Positions 24,775 through 33,391 of a stretch of 61,242 bases of DNA are shown here, piece after piece. The number at the start of each line of letters is the position of its first letter. Position 1 is the stretch's first letter. A model generated the notes under the pieces. The model worked only from the letters and a program-made list of their open reading frames with translations. It ran no database searches and was not told the origin of the DNA. The position numbers and the translations under genes were made by a program. Source of the stretch: Flavobacterium sp. (lineage in GTDB: Bacteria; Bacteroidota; Bacteroidia; Flavobacteriales; Flavobacteriaceae); contig JAGOAL010000008.1 of the NCBI GenBank assembly GCA_017983975.1, positions 1-61,242 of the forward strand, read 5' to 3'.

Positions 24775-25947
24775 ATGCAACATTTTCATTACATATTTAC
24801 AGGTTCAGGATTATCGGCTTTAATGACAGTCTATGAAATGCTATTATCGGGTAAATTCGAAAATGAATCCATTTTATTAATTGATGAGCATACTAAAAAA
24901 GCAAACGATAGAACTTGGTGTTTTTGGGATGAAAATTACACCCCGCCCATAGGGCACCCCTCTAAAAGAGTGGAATTATTTGAAGAAATTGTCTCAAAAA
25001 AATGGGAACAAGCGGTTTTTGCCAATGAACATTTTAATCGGGTTTTAGAATTAACGCCCTATCAATACAAAAAAATTAACGGAATTGATTTTTACGAACT
25101 GGTTTTCAAGAAAATTTCAGCTCACAAAAACATTCATTTTCTCAATCAAAAAGTAGTTGATTTTCAGGATGTAGATAGTCATTGTATTGTAAAAACTAAT
25201 GAAAAAAGTTTTACTTGTGCCAAAATTATTAATTCAATTTATAATCCTGAAGTTGTAAAAACCCAAACCAAATTTCCGTTAATTCAACAACATTTTATCG
25301 GATGGTTTATAAAAAGTAAAGAAGCTGTTTTTAATCCAAATTGCGCTACTTTCATGGATTTTTCTGTAGCACAAAAAGGCAATACGCGTTTTATGTATGT
25401 TTTACCAACATCAGAAACTGAAGCGTTGTTAGAATATACATTGTTTTCAAAAGACTTGCTTTTAAAAGAGGAATATGAAGCTGAAATTCAACACTATATT
25501 CAAAATTTAGGCATAACCGAGTATGAAATCATCGAAAAAGAACAAGGAAATATTCCGATGACTTGCTACCCTTTTTGGAAACACAATACTAAAAACCTCA
25601 TTAATATTGGTTCGGCTGGCGGATGGACAAAGGCAAGTACGGGTTATACCTTTAAAAATGCAACCAAAAAAGCAAAAGAATTAGTTCAATTTTTAAAATC
25701 AGAATCCGACTTTACAAAATTTCATAAAATGAATAAATTTTGGTTTTATGATTTATTACTATTGGATATTTTAAGTTCAAAAAACGAATTAGGTTCAAAA
25801 ATATTTTCATCAATGTTTAAAAACGGAAATTCGACTGTAATTTTTAAATTTTTGGACGAAGAAACTTCTTTTTTAGAAGATTTACAAGTGATTTGGAGGT
25901 GTCCAAAACAGTTATTTATTAGAGCATTTTTCAATCGATTTCTATAA
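24775..25947 (+). CDS. crtY: Lycopene beta-cyclase, CrtY type
   Basis: Converts lycopene to beta-carotene, the precursor of zeaxanthin-type yellow pigments, at the inner membrane. The 390-residue flavoprotein has the N-terminal dinucleotide motif FTGSGLSALM (about 8-17), the CrtY motif NDRTWCFWDEN (about 43-53), and INIGSAGGWTKASTGYTFKN (about 278). Residues 56-68 (TPPIGHPSKRVEL) look like a translated repeat insert between DENY and the conserved F-EEIVSKKW region. No other carotenoid gene is nearby. The ATG cannot move downstream without losing the FAD motif, so the close -7 box implies a leaderless transcript. Confidence 0.92.
   Translation: MQHFHYIFTGSGLSALMTVYEMLLSGKFENESILLIDEHTKKANDRTWCFWDENYTPPIGHPSKRVELFEEIVSKKWEQAVFANEHFNRVLELTPYQYKKINGIDFYELVFKKISAHKNIHFLNQKVVDFQDVDSHCIVKTNEKSFTCAKIINSIYNPEVVKTQTKFPLIQQHFIGWFIKSKEAVFNPNCATFMDFSVAQKGNTRFMYVLPTSETEALLEYTLFSKDLLLKEEYEAEIQHYIQNLGITEYEIIEKEQGNIPMTCYPFWKHNTKNLINIGSAGGWTKASTGYTFKNATKKAKELVQFLKSESDFTKFHKMNKFWFYDLLLLDILSSKNELGSKIFSSMFKNGNSTVIFKFLDEETSFLEDLQVIWRCPKQLFIRAFFNRFL
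24940..24978 (+). repeat. In-frame CACCCCTCTAAAAGAGTGGAA-type element inside crtY
   Basis: GCCC-ATA-GGGC (24945-24955) and CCTCT-AAA-AGAG (from 24959) form two small hairpins in a GC-rich island within AT-rich coding sequence. CACCCCTCTAAAAGAGGGG-like words are frequent between genes in flavobacteria. The 39 nt preserve the frame. Confidence 0.6.
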
Positions 25948-26009
25948 AAAACGGTAAAATCATAACAAATGTTTAAGAATTGATTTTCTTTAACCAGCAA
26001 AAATCTTCG

Positions 26010-26017
26010 TAACTTTG
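26010..26017 (+). promoter_or_regulatory. -7 element of the bacilliredoxin gene
   Basis: TAACTTTG fits TAnnTTTG and ends 27 nt before the ATG at 26045. The only TTG upstream (25980-25982) is 27 nt away, longer than usual. Confidence 0.5.
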
Positions 26018-26044
26018 TAGTTCAAAACTTAATAAAATAAAATT

Positions 26045-26455
26045 ATGTATCCAGAAGAAATGGTTAAACCAATGCGTGCTGAGTTAACAGATGCTGGTTT
26101 TCAAGAATTATATAGTGCAGAAGCAGTAGAAAATGCTTTGAAAAACGAAGGAACTACCTTAGTGGTTGTCAATTCGGTTTGTGGTTGTGCGGCTAGAAAT
26201 GCGCGCCCAGGAGCAAAAATGAGTTTAGAAGGTGGTAAAAAACCATCGCAATTAGTAACTGTTTTTGCAGGAGTTGATAAAGACGCAGTAGATGCAGCGC
26301 GTCAACACATGTTCCCTTTTCCTCCATCATCACCATGTATGGCCTTATTTAAAGACGGAGAATTAGTACACATGTTAGAGCGTCATCATATTGAGGGTCG
26401 TCCAGCAGAGTTAATCGCTGAAAATTTAAAAGACGCTTACAACGAGTTTTGTTAA
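26045..26455 (+). CDS. BrxA/BrxB family bacilliredoxin (YphP/YqiW type)
   Basis: A 136-residue thioredoxin-fold protein with the family's CGC redox site in [15 protein letters not shown] (about 51) and the later [14 protein letters not shown] and [11 protein letters not shown]. Bacilliredoxins remove bacillithiol from mixed disulfides or act as thiol-disulfide exchangers in the cytosol. Length and motifs are complete. A small Cys-containing lipoprotein gene follows 33 nt downstream. Confidence 0.92.
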   Translation: MYPEEMVKPMRAELTDAGFQELYSAEAVENALKNEGTTLVVVNSVCGCAARNARPGAKMSLEGGKKPSQLVTVFAGVDKDAVDAARQHMFPFPPSSPCMALFKDGELVHMLERHHIEGRPAELIAENLKDAYNEFC

Positions 26456-26488
26456 TAATAAACGAGTAACAAAACCTATAAAGACATT

Positions 26489-26866
26489 ATGAAATATTTA
26501 ATTCGTATCGCCTTATTATTTGTTTTGTTGCCAAGCTTTCAGTGTGATGAAGACGACAACAGAACAACACCTGAGATATTAGCTGAAAAGAAACAAGAAA
26601 TTCTTAATTATATCCAAAGTTTTTCTTGTGCCAATGCAACCGAATGTCTTTCAATCGCTTTTGGAGCAAAACCTTGTGGTGGTCCAAGAGAGTTTTTAGT
26701 TTATCCGAATACTGTTGATCAAACTACTTTAGAAAACATGGTTAACGAGTATTATGAAATGGATCATCAATACAACATTGAAACAGGTGCAATATCAGAT
26801 TGTATGGTAGTGGGTCCTCCAAATAATGTAAATTGTGTTAATGGAGTTTGTACAATTATAGATTAA
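26489..26866 (+). CDS. Small Cys-containing lipoprotein of unknown function
   Basis: A 125-residue predicted lipoprotein (lipobox SFQC, Cys about 19, followed by Asp/Glu residues). The mature part has six cysteines, spaced in CANATEC, KPCGG, SDCMV, NCVNGVC, which suggests three disulfides outside the cytoplasm. I recognise no named family. It follows the bacilliredoxin gene and ends before a clear terminator, so the pair may share a transcript; a functional link through thiol chemistry would be speculation. Confidence 0.75.
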   Translation: MKYLIRIALLFVLLPSFQCDEDDNRTTPEILAEKKQEILNYIQSFSCANATECLSIAFGAKPCGGPREFLVYPNTVDQTTLENMVNEYYEMDHQYNIETGAISDCMVVGPPNNVNCVNGVCTIID

Positions 26867-26920
26867 TTTTTTTCTGTATTTAAAGCTATTAGGCTCATTA
26901 TACTATGCTAGCATACAATA

Positions 26921-26944
26921 AAACCACCACTAATTTGGTGGTTT
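26921..26944 (+). terminator. Terminator after the small lipoprotein gene, overlapping the plsC promoter
   Basis: AAACCACCA and TGGTGGTTT form a perfect 9-bp stem around a 6-nt loop, followed by a T-run. The TTG of the next promoter (26935-26937) lies in the loop and right arm. Confidence 0.85.
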
Positions 26945-26967
26945 TTTTATTTTAAACCTTACTTTTG
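26935..26967 (+). promoter_or_regulatory. Promoter of the plsC-desaturase transcript
   Basis: TTG at 26935-26937 and TACTTTTG at 26960-26967 are 22 nt apart, a full -33/-7 pair. The -7 box ends 18 nt before the ATG at 26986 and overlaps an in-frame TTG at 26965, so the downstream ATG is the start. Confidence 0.65.
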
Positions 26968-26985
26968 TGGAAATTCGTTTTAAAA

Positions 26986-27723
26986 ATGGAAAAAATAGTA
27001 TCCTATCTAATTTCAATAGTATATTACTTCTTTTTTTTACTTTGGTTGGTAATTTTTCATCCCATCCAATGGATTTGTTATACCTTTTTTGGTTACAATG
27101 CACATCGATTGAGTGTTGCTTATTTAAATTGGTTTCTTGTTAGAACGACCCACATTCTCGGCACGACCTATCATTTAAATGGTATGGAACATGTTCCTGA
27201 AAATAAACCGCTAATTATCATAGCAAATCACCAAAGCTTACACGATATTACAACTATCATTTGGTTTTTACGAAAAGTACATCCTAAATTTATTAGCAAA
27301 ATAGAACTTGGGAAAGGAATTCCGAGTGTTTCATATAATTTAAGAAAAGGTGGCTCTGCTTTAATAGACCGAAAAGACCCTAAACAAGCCTTACCCGAAA
27401 TAAAAAAAGTAGCCGAATTAATAAATGCCAATAACTATTCGGTTGTTATTTTTCCTGAAGGCACAAGAAGTAAAACAGGTGCGCCGAAACCATTTGCTTC
27501 CAGCGGATTAAAAATGTTGTATAAATTTGCACCCGATGCTTATTTTTTGCCCATTACTATTAATAATTCTTGGGAAATGACAAAATTTGGCGCATTCCCT
27601 CTAGGTCTAGGAAATTCATTACATTTTCAGATACACCCTGCAATGAAAATTTCTGAATTCCCTTTTGAAGAAATCTTCGATAAAACTGAAAAAACAATTA
27701 CCAATTCGATAAAACAAACATAA
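26986..27723 (+). CDS. plsC: 1-acyl-sn-glycerol-3-phosphate acyltransferase
   Basis: A 245-residue inner-membrane enzyme that adds the second acyl chain to make phosphatidic acid. It has an N-terminal hydrophobic region (about 5-30), the catalytic block NHQSLHD (HxxxxD form), and VVIFPEGTRSKTGAPKPF (the EGTRS motif, about 160). The ATG at 26986 was chosen since the -7 element covers the alternative TTG at 26965. It ends 1 nt before the acyl-ACP desaturase gene, so both serve membrane lipid synthesis. Confidence 0.93.
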   Translation: MEKIVSYLISIVYYFFFLLWLVIFHPIQWICYTFFGYNAHRLSVAYLNWFLVRTTHILGTTYHLNGMEHVPENKPLIIIANHQSLHDITTIIWFLRKVHPKFISKIELGKGIPSVSYNLRKGGSALIDRKDPKQALPEIKKVAELINANNYSVVIFPEGTRSKTGAPKPFASSGLKMLYKFAPDAYFLPITINNSWEMTKFGAFPLGLGNSLHFQIHPAMKISEFPFEEIFDKTEKTITNSIKQT

Positions 27724-27724
27724 C

Positions 27725-28717
27725 ATGTCTATACAAAATGTACGTCTAGAAGTAATGCAATTTCTAGAAAAAAAAATCGACACTTTTGTCGATGAATTTT
27801 TAATTCCCGTTGAAAAAATTTGGCAACCCACTGATCTACTTCCTAATTCACAAAAAGATTCTTTTTTTGAAGATGTAAAAGAACTTCAAGAAATAGCAAA
27901 AGATTTACCTTATGATTTTTGGGTTACTTTAGTTGGTGATACCATTACCGAAGAAGCGCTTCCAACCTATGAATCTTGGTTATTAAACATTGAAGGAGTT
28001 AATCAAGAAGGGCAAACAAACGGATGGAATAAATGGTTTCGCCAATGGACAGGAGAAGAAAATCGTCATGGCGACGTACTAAATAAATATTTATATTTAT
28101 CTGGACGTGTAAATATGAAAGAAGTTGAAATTACTACACATCACTTAATTAATGATGGCTTTGACATTGGCACTAGCAATGACCCTTATAAAAATTTTGT
28201 TTACACTAGTTTTCAAGAACTTGCCACTTATATTTCTCACAATAGAGTAGCTCAAATTGCCAAAAATTATGGCGATAGAAAACTACATAAAATGTGTAAT
28301 TTAATTGCAGGTGATGAAATGCGCCACCACTTAGCCTATAGTGAATTTGTAAATCAAATATTTAAAGTTGACCCAAGCGAAATGATGTTAGCTTTTCAAC
28401 ATATGATGAAACATAAAATTACTATGCCTGCGCATTATTTAAGAGAATCTGGACAAAAAATAAGTACCGCGTTTGAACATTTTTCAGATGCTGCACAACG
28501 AATTGGCGTGTATACTGCGAGTGATTATGTAGATATTATGCAAAAATTGATAGACAAATGGGAAATAGATAAAATTTCTGGTTTAACCGACGATGCCGAA
28601 AAAGCAAGAGATTTCTTAATGAAATTGCCTTCGCGCATGATCAAAATATCAGAACGATTAGTCATTCCAGAAACTAGTCATACTTTTAAATGGGTTGAGC
28701 CCGCTTTAGTAAAATAA
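27725..28717 (+). CDS. Acyl-ACP desaturase (soluble stearoyl-ACP type)
   Basis: A 330-residue di-iron protein with both EExxH-type motifs: TGEENRHGDVL (about 117) and AGDEMRHHLAYS (about 198). These helices hold the two irons that use O2 and reduced ferredoxin to place a double bond in acyl-ACP. In the second motif the usual DEKRHE reads DEMRHH, so the last metal ligand position deserves a look. It follows plsC by 1 nt and is followed by a terminator. Confidence 0.93.
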   Translation: MSIQNVRLEVMQFLEKKIDTFVDEFLIPVEKIWQPTDLLPNSQKDSFFEDVKELQEIAKDLPYDFWVTLVGDTITEEALPTYESWLLNIEGVNQEGQTNGWNKWFRQWTGEENRHGDVLNKYLYLSGRVNMKEVEITTHHLINDGFDIGTSNDPYKNFVYTSFQELATYISHNRVAQIAKNYGDRKLHKMCNLIAGDEMRHHLAYSEFVNQIFKVDPSEMMLAFQHMMKHKITMPAHYLRESGQKISTAFEHFSDAAQRIGVYTASDYVDIMQKLIDKWEIDKISGLTDDAEKARDFLMKLPSRMIKISERLVIPETSHTFKWVEPALVK

Positions 28718-28723
28718 TTTATT

Positions 28724-28751
28724 AAATTCCAATTTTTATAAGTTGGAATTT
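28724..28751 (+). terminator. Terminator after the acyl-ACP desaturase gene
   Basis: AAATTCCAA and TTGGAATTT form a 9-bp stem with a 10-nt loop and a following run of T residues. Confidence 0.8.
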
Positions 28752-28769
28752 TTTTTGTAATTTGTACAC

Positions 28770-29414
28770 ATGGAAATAATAGAGCATACCATTCGTTTTG
28801 TAAAAGAGCATCTTAAAAATGCAGAAGGCGGACATGATTGGTTTCATATTGAACGCGTGTATAAAAATGCCTTATTAATTGCTGAAGGTGAAGACTGCGA
28901 TGTAACAGTGGTAAAACTTGGTGCATTACTTCATGATATTGCCGATTCAAAATTTCATAATGGTGATGAATCGGTTGGCCCAAAAACAGCCAGAACGTTT
29001 CTAGAAGCACAAAATGTAACAGAAGAAACTATTTTACACGTCATTGCAATTATTGAAAATATTTCGTTTAAAGGTGGAAATTTTGAGCAAAAATTTCGTT
29101 CAAAAGAATTAGAAATTGTGCAAGATGCAGATCGATTGGATGCGCTTGGAGCCATTGGTATTGCCCGAACATTTAACTACGGCGGATTCAAAAACAGAAC
29201 GTTATATAATCCGGAAATTGCTCCAAAACTTTCCCAATCTAAAGAAGAATATAAAAAAAGTGACTCACCAACCATTAATCACTTTTACGAAAAATTATTG
29301 CTTTTAAAAGATAAAATGAACACCGATACCGGTAAAAAAATAGCCAAAAAACGCCATGATTTCATGGTTCATTTTTTGGCTCAATTTTATGCCGAATGGG
29401 ATGGTGAAGCGTAA
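28770..29414 (+). CDS. HD domain phosphohydrolase (YedJ-like)
   Basis: A 214-residue protein with the metal site H...HD...D of the HD superfamily: GHDWFHIERVYKNA (about 22-35), LGALLHDIADSKFH (about 51-64) and VQDADRLDALGAIGIAR (about 118). Such proteins hydrolyse phosphates of nucleotides or other small molecules; the substrate here is unknown. It stands alone between a terminator and the convergent enoyl-CoA hydratase gene, only 4 nt apart at the ends. Confidence 0.9.
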   Translation: MEIIEHTIRFVKEHLKNAEGGHDWFHIERVYKNALLIAEGEDCDVTVVKLGALLHDIADSKFHNGDESVGPKTARTFLEAQNVTEETILHVIAIIENISFKGGNFEQKFRSKELEIVQDADRLDALGAIGIARTFNYGGFKNRTLYNPEIAPKLSQSKEEYKKSDSPTINHFYEKLLLLKDKMNTDTGKKIAKKRHDFMVHFLAQFYAEWDGEA

Positions 29415-29418
29415 TATG

Positions 29419-30195
29419 TTACTTCCCAGGAAAAATTGCTTTTCTTTTTTCTAAAAATGCCGTTGTTCCTTCTTTAAAATCTTCGGTTCCAAAACAAGCA
29501 CCAAAATTTTCAATTTCAACTTCATATCCATTAGTTCCATCTTCAAAATTAGCATTTATGGCTTGTATGGCTTTAGCAATCGCTACAGTCGAATTATTAG
29601 AAATTTTGGTAGCAATTCCTTTAGCAAATTCCAATAATTCTTCTTGTGCCACTACATGATTTACCAATCCATAGTTTTTTGCGGTTTCTGCATCAATCAT
29701 TCCGGCGGTCATGATTAGTTCCATAGCGCGACCTTTTCCTATTAATTGAGCTAATCGCTGTGTGCCTCCATAACCAGGAATAACGCCTAAAGTTACTTCG
29801 GGTAAGCCCATTTTTGCATTGGTAGAAGTAATTCTAAAATGACATGACATAGCCAGTTCTAATCCGCCACCTAATGCAAAACCATTAACTGCTGCAATAA
29901 CCGGAGTGCTCAAATTTTGAACAAAATCAAACAGCAACGCTTGTCCTTCTGCCGCTAATTGTTGTCCTTCTGCAATTGAAAAATTAGCAAATTCTGAAAT
30001 ATCGGCACCAGCCACAAAAGCCTTTTCGCCACTGCCAGTTATAATAATTGCTTTTACAGATTTATCTTCGTTTAATACCTTAAAACCATCGTGTAATTCT
30101 TGAATGGTTGCTTTATTTAATGCATTTAACTTGGTAGGTCTATTGATAGTTACAACAGCTATATTGTCTTGTTTTTCAATTAAAATGTTTTCCAT
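29419..30195 (-). CDS. Enoyl-CoA hydratase/isomerase family protein
   Basis: A 258-residue crotonase-fold protein. The oxyanion-hole segment is EKAFVAGADISEF, the second is NGFALGGGLELAMSCHFR, and the two catalytic glutamates are expected in the FALGGGLELAM and MGLPEVTLGVIPGYGGTQRL regions (about 111 and 132). It hydrates 2-enoyl-CoA in beta-oxidation; substrate range uncertain. The gene lies 13 nt after the NtrY-like kinase gene, on the same strand. Confidence 0.93.
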   Translation of the reverse strand: MENILIEKQDNIAVVTINRPTKLNALNKATIQELHDGFKVLNEDKSVKAIIITGSGEKAFVAGADISEFANFSIAEGQQLAAEGQALLFDFVQNLSTPVIAAVNGFALGGGLELAMSCHFRITSTNAKMGLPEVTLGVIPGYGGTQRLAQLIGKGRAMELIMTAGMIDAETAKNYGLVNHVVAQEELLEFAKGIATKISNNSTVAIAKAIQAINANFEDGTNGYEVEIENFGACFGTEDFKEGTTAFLEKRKAIFPGK

Positions 30196-30208
30196 TTTAC
30201 GTTTTTTA

Positions 30209-31678
30209 TTATTTGTTTATTGGAAAGGAAACTAAAAATTCAGTTCCTATATTTATTTCAGTTTCAAAAGTAATCGTTCCTTGGTAATTTTCAATAATAT
30301 TTTTGATAATGGCTAAACCAAGGCCCATTCCGCTAGATTTTGTAGTGAATTTTGGTTCAAAAATTCGAGCCGCATTGTCTTCCGATATACCTTTACCATT
30401 ATCCTTTACGGCAATTTTCACTTGATGATCCTCTCTAAAAACAGTTACAAATACTTGCTTGTTTTCTTGTTCTTCAGGTATAGCCTGAATAGCATTTTTG
30501 ACCAAATTGGTCACTACCCTAATCAATTGGGTACGGTCTAATTTAGCAATGATTTCGTCTTCAATTGCCGAAAATGAAATATAATCTTCGTTAAAAATTT
30601 CTAAGGTCATTTGAACTACTTGCACCACATTAAGAGTTTCGTTTTGTTGAGCCGGCATGGTTGCAAAGTTTGAAAATGCATTTGCCACCGAACTCATCGT
30701 ATCAATTTGCTGCAAAATAGTTTTAGTGTAATCGTCTAATTTCTTTAAAATACTAGGATCATTTGCTTCAAACTTTCGCTGAAAATTTTGCACTGTTAAT
30801 CGCATTGGAGTTAACGGGTTTTTTATTTCGTGGGCTACTTGTTTTGCCATTTCGCGCCAAGCTTGTTCTCGTTCGCTTTGAGCTAAAATAGTAGCACTTT
30901 CTTCTAATTTATCCACCATGTTATTATAGGATTTAATTAAAAGATTGATCTCTTTACTGCCGTCTTCAAGTACAATTTTCTCGTTGCGTTGATCCAATTG
31001 TGTTTCTTGCATTTTATCTCTAATAATTTTAAGCGATTTGGTAATATAACTCGATAAAAAATAGGACAAAACAATAGAAATTATAAACATAAAGGCATAA
31101 ACCTGACCAAAACGTATTAAAAAATTTTGCACTTCATTGTTGTAAAATGCTCGGTCTTCTTCGTAGGGTAAATTTAAAATTCCGAGTGGTTTAAACTTAG
31201 TGTCTTTTAAATAAGTATATGAAGAACGAAAAGGCTGTCCATCAATTGATGAAAATTCCACATATCTTTTTTCTAAAGAAGCTTGCAAAATTTTTAGTGT
31301 CGCTTCATTAATTTTAGGTTTGTCTTTATCAATCTTAAAAATGGCTTTGGAAGAAATTAATAATTTCCCATTTAAATCGAAAATATTGATTTCCATACTA
31401 TGAATATCGGCCAACTCAAAGATTTTTTCTTTAAAAATCAACGGAACATTCTCTGTAGTTAAAGGATAAGTAGTGGTTTGCAACACATAATTAATATGTT
31501 CGGCGATAGCGGTTTCTTTTCGTTCTAAACGGTCTTGGTGGTATTCTCTGGCCTCTTTTCGAAATTGATAAATGGATACCGTAGCAATCAATACCGACGC
31601 AATGAGCGTTAAGAATATCATGGATAGAAATATTCTTACGCGAAGTGAAAGATTTTTAATATTAAAAATTCTATCCAT
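30209..31678 (-). CDS. NtrY-like sensor histidine kinase
   Basis: A 489-residue membrane kinase: two helices (about 13-33 and 190-212) enclosing a 155-residue extracytoplasmic sensor, a HAMP-like linker, then QVAHEIKNPLTPMRLTVQNF with the phospho-accepting His, the N box VTNLVKNAIQAI and G boxes DNGKGISED and SGMGLGLAII. The H-box wording KNPLTPM is typical of NtrY kinases. No response regulator is adjacent. It precedes the enoyl-CoA hydratase gene and follows hemJ; a connection with either is not evident. Confidence 0.92.
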   Translation of the reverse strand: MDRIFNIKNLSLRVRIFLSMIFLTLIASVLIATVSIYQFRKEAREYHQDRLERKETAIAEHINYVLQTTTYPLTTENVPLIFKEKIFELADIHSMEINIFDLNGKLLISSKAIFKIDKDKPKINEATLKILQASLEKRYVEFSSIDGQPFRSSYTYLKDTKFKPLGILNLPYEEDRAFYNNEVQNFLIRFGQVYAFMFIISIVLSYFLSSYITKSLKIIRDKMQETQLDQRNEKIVLEDGSKEINLLIKSYNNMVDKLEESATILAQSEREQAWREMAKQVAHEIKNPLTPMRLTVQNFQRKFEANDPSILKKLDDYTKTILQQIDTMSSVANAFSNFATMPAQQNETLNVVQVVQMTLEIFNEDYISFSAIEDEIIAKLDRTQLIRVVTNLVKNAIQAIPEEQENKQVFVTVFREDHQVKIAVKDNGKGISEDNAARIFEPKFTTKSSGMGLGLAIIKNIIENYQGTITFETEINIGTEFLVSFPINK

Positions 31679-31703
31679 TGTTTAATTTTAATTCGAAATA
31701 AAG

Positions 31704-32243
31704 TTATTGCTTCTCTCTTATTCTTTTATAGAATTTAAAACCAAGCATAATAATTACTGAAAATAATACAATTCCAACTACACCATAAATCCAGTTAATT
31801 GCATTTTTTAAAATTACTAAAAAAACGACTGCAAAAAGAATAATTGTAGCACCTTCATTCCATAAACGCATAAAATTAGAGGTATATTTTACTGTATCGT
31901 TTTGTAATTCGGTATATATTTTATGACATTTAAAATGATAAATGAATAACAAAACCACGAAACCCAACTTAACTTGCATCCATGGCATTTCTATAAAACC
32001 AGGGTTCAAATGCAATAATAAAAGAGCAAAAATTGTGGCTAAAACCGCACTTGGCCAAGTAATAATGTACCACAAACGATAGGTCATTATTTTATATTGC
32101 TTTTGTAAAATTTCTTTTTCTGGCGACGGTTTATCATTCGCTTCAATTTGATAAACAAACAGACGAACAATGTAAAACAACCCAGCAAACCAAGTAATTA
32201 CAAAGATTAAGTGCAGTGATTTTATGTTGTTGTAGAATTCCAT
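31704..32243 (-). CDS. hemJ: HemJ-type protoporphyrinogen oxidase (UPF0093)
   Basis: A 179-residue membrane protein with four to five helices. SLHLIFVITWFAGLFYIVRLF near the N-terminus includes the conserved His, and MQVKLGFVVLLFIYHFKCHK (about 95-115) the conserved Lys/His region. HemJ oxidises protoporphyrinogen IX to protoporphyrin IX in bacteria lacking HemG and HemY. Automated pipelines often call these CopD-like. The location 31 nt after ferrochelatase, the next enzyme of the pathway, supports the HemJ reading, and no hemG or hemY is seen in this heme locus. Confidence 0.82.
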   Translation of the reverse strand: MEFYNNIKSLHLIFVITWFAGLFYIVRLFVYQIEANDKPSPEKEILQKQYKIMTYRLWYIITWPSAVLATIFALLLLHLNPGFIEMPWMQVKLGFVVLLFIYHFKCHKIYTELQNDTVKYTSNFMRLWNEGATIILFAVVFLVILKNAINWIYGVVGIVLFSVIIMLGFKFYKRIREKQ

Positions 32244-32274
32244 TTAAAAATCTTTTTTCTCTATTCTTTTATCT

Positions 32275-33291
32275 TTACTCTCTCTTAAATTCCTCTATCC
32301 ATTTTGCCACCACACCACACCATTCATCTTCATCATTCAAACACGGAATAGCCATAAATTCTTCACCTCCGTGGTGTAAAAACTGCTCGTTAGCTTCCAT
32401 TGCAATTTCTTCCAATGTTTCTAAACAATCGGCAACAAAAGCAGGCGTTACAACGGCTAATTTTTTAATGCCTTTCTCAGGCATTTTGTTAATTTCAACA
32501 TCAGTGTAAGGCGTTAACCATTTATCACCTGCTAAACGCGATTGAAAGGTTTGGCTATATTTTCCTTCTGGAATACCTAATAATTTCACCACTTGTTTCG
32601 TGGTTTCATAACATTGATGGCTATAGCAAAATTCATGCGCCGGCGAAGGTGTATTGCAACAAGTTCTGTCCATTTTGCAATGCGATTTAGTTACATCGGT
32701 TTTACGAATATGTCGTTTTGGAATGCCGTGATATGAAAACAATAAATGATCATAGTCAAAACCTTCCAAATGTTTTTTGATTGAATTGGATAACGCTTCA
32801 ATGTAACCAGGTTTGTTATAAAAGGCAGGAACCGTAGTAAATTTCATATTTGGAAAATGCTTGGCGCGAAGTTCTTCTGCCAAAACCAAAATAGTAGTGG
32901 TTGAAGCCATAGCGTGTTGCGGATACAAAGGCAACAACATCACTTCGGTTACCCCTTTGTCGTGTAATTCTTGCAATCCTTTTAAAATTGTAATGGTTCC
33001 ATAACGCATGGCCAAAGCAACCGGAACATCCACTAATTGTTGTACTTTCTGGTGCATTTTTTTAGAAATTACAATTAGAGGAGAGCCCTCATCGGTCCAA
33101 ATTCTTGCATAAGCTTCAGCCGATTTTTTCGGACGTGTTTGTAAAATAATACCTCGAACTAATAAAGCGCGCAATAAAAACGGAACGTCTATAACGTATT
33201 TATCCATTAAAAATTCATCTAAATACGGCTTTACGTCTTTAGCTGTTGGACTTTCTGGTGAACCTAAATTTACTAATAATACTCCTTTCAT
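32275..33291 (-). CDS. hemH: Ferrochelatase
   Basis: Inserts Fe2+ into protoporphyrin IX, the final step to protoheme. The 338-residue protein begins MKGVLLVNLGSPESPTAKDV and holds the catalytic LLFSYHGIPKRHI (His about 190) and GDKWLTPYTD. Cysteines in CKMDRTCCN and CYSHQC may bind an Fe-S cluster, but no role is shown. I chose the ATG at 33291; an upstream ATG adds 10 residues lacking family support. hemJ follows, and the AraC-type regulator gene lies upstream on the same strand. Confidence 0.96.
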   Translation of the reverse strand: MKGVLLVNLGSPESPTAKDVKPYLDEFLMDKYVIDVPFLLRALLVRGIILQTRPKKSAEAYARIWTDEGSPLIVISKKMHQKVQQLVDVPVALAMRYGTITILKGLQELHDKGVTEVMLLPLYPQHAMASTTTILVLAEELRAKHFPNMKFTTVPAFYNKPGYIEALSNSIKKHLEGFDYDHLLFSYHGIPKRHIRKTDVTKSHCKMDRTCCNTPSPAHEFCYSHQCYETTKQVVKLLGIPEGKYSQTFQSRLAGDKWLTPYTDVEINKMPEKGIKKLAVVTPAFVADCLETLEEIAMEANEQFLHHGGEEFMAIPCLNDEDEWCGVVAKWIEEFKRE

Positions 33292-33391
33292 GTGTAATTT
33301 ATTTTTTATAAAAGTAAACAATCTACTTTTTTTACTTTTTAATAGTGTTATTTTTTATTGATGGTGTGATATATAAAATTGATGCGCTTTT

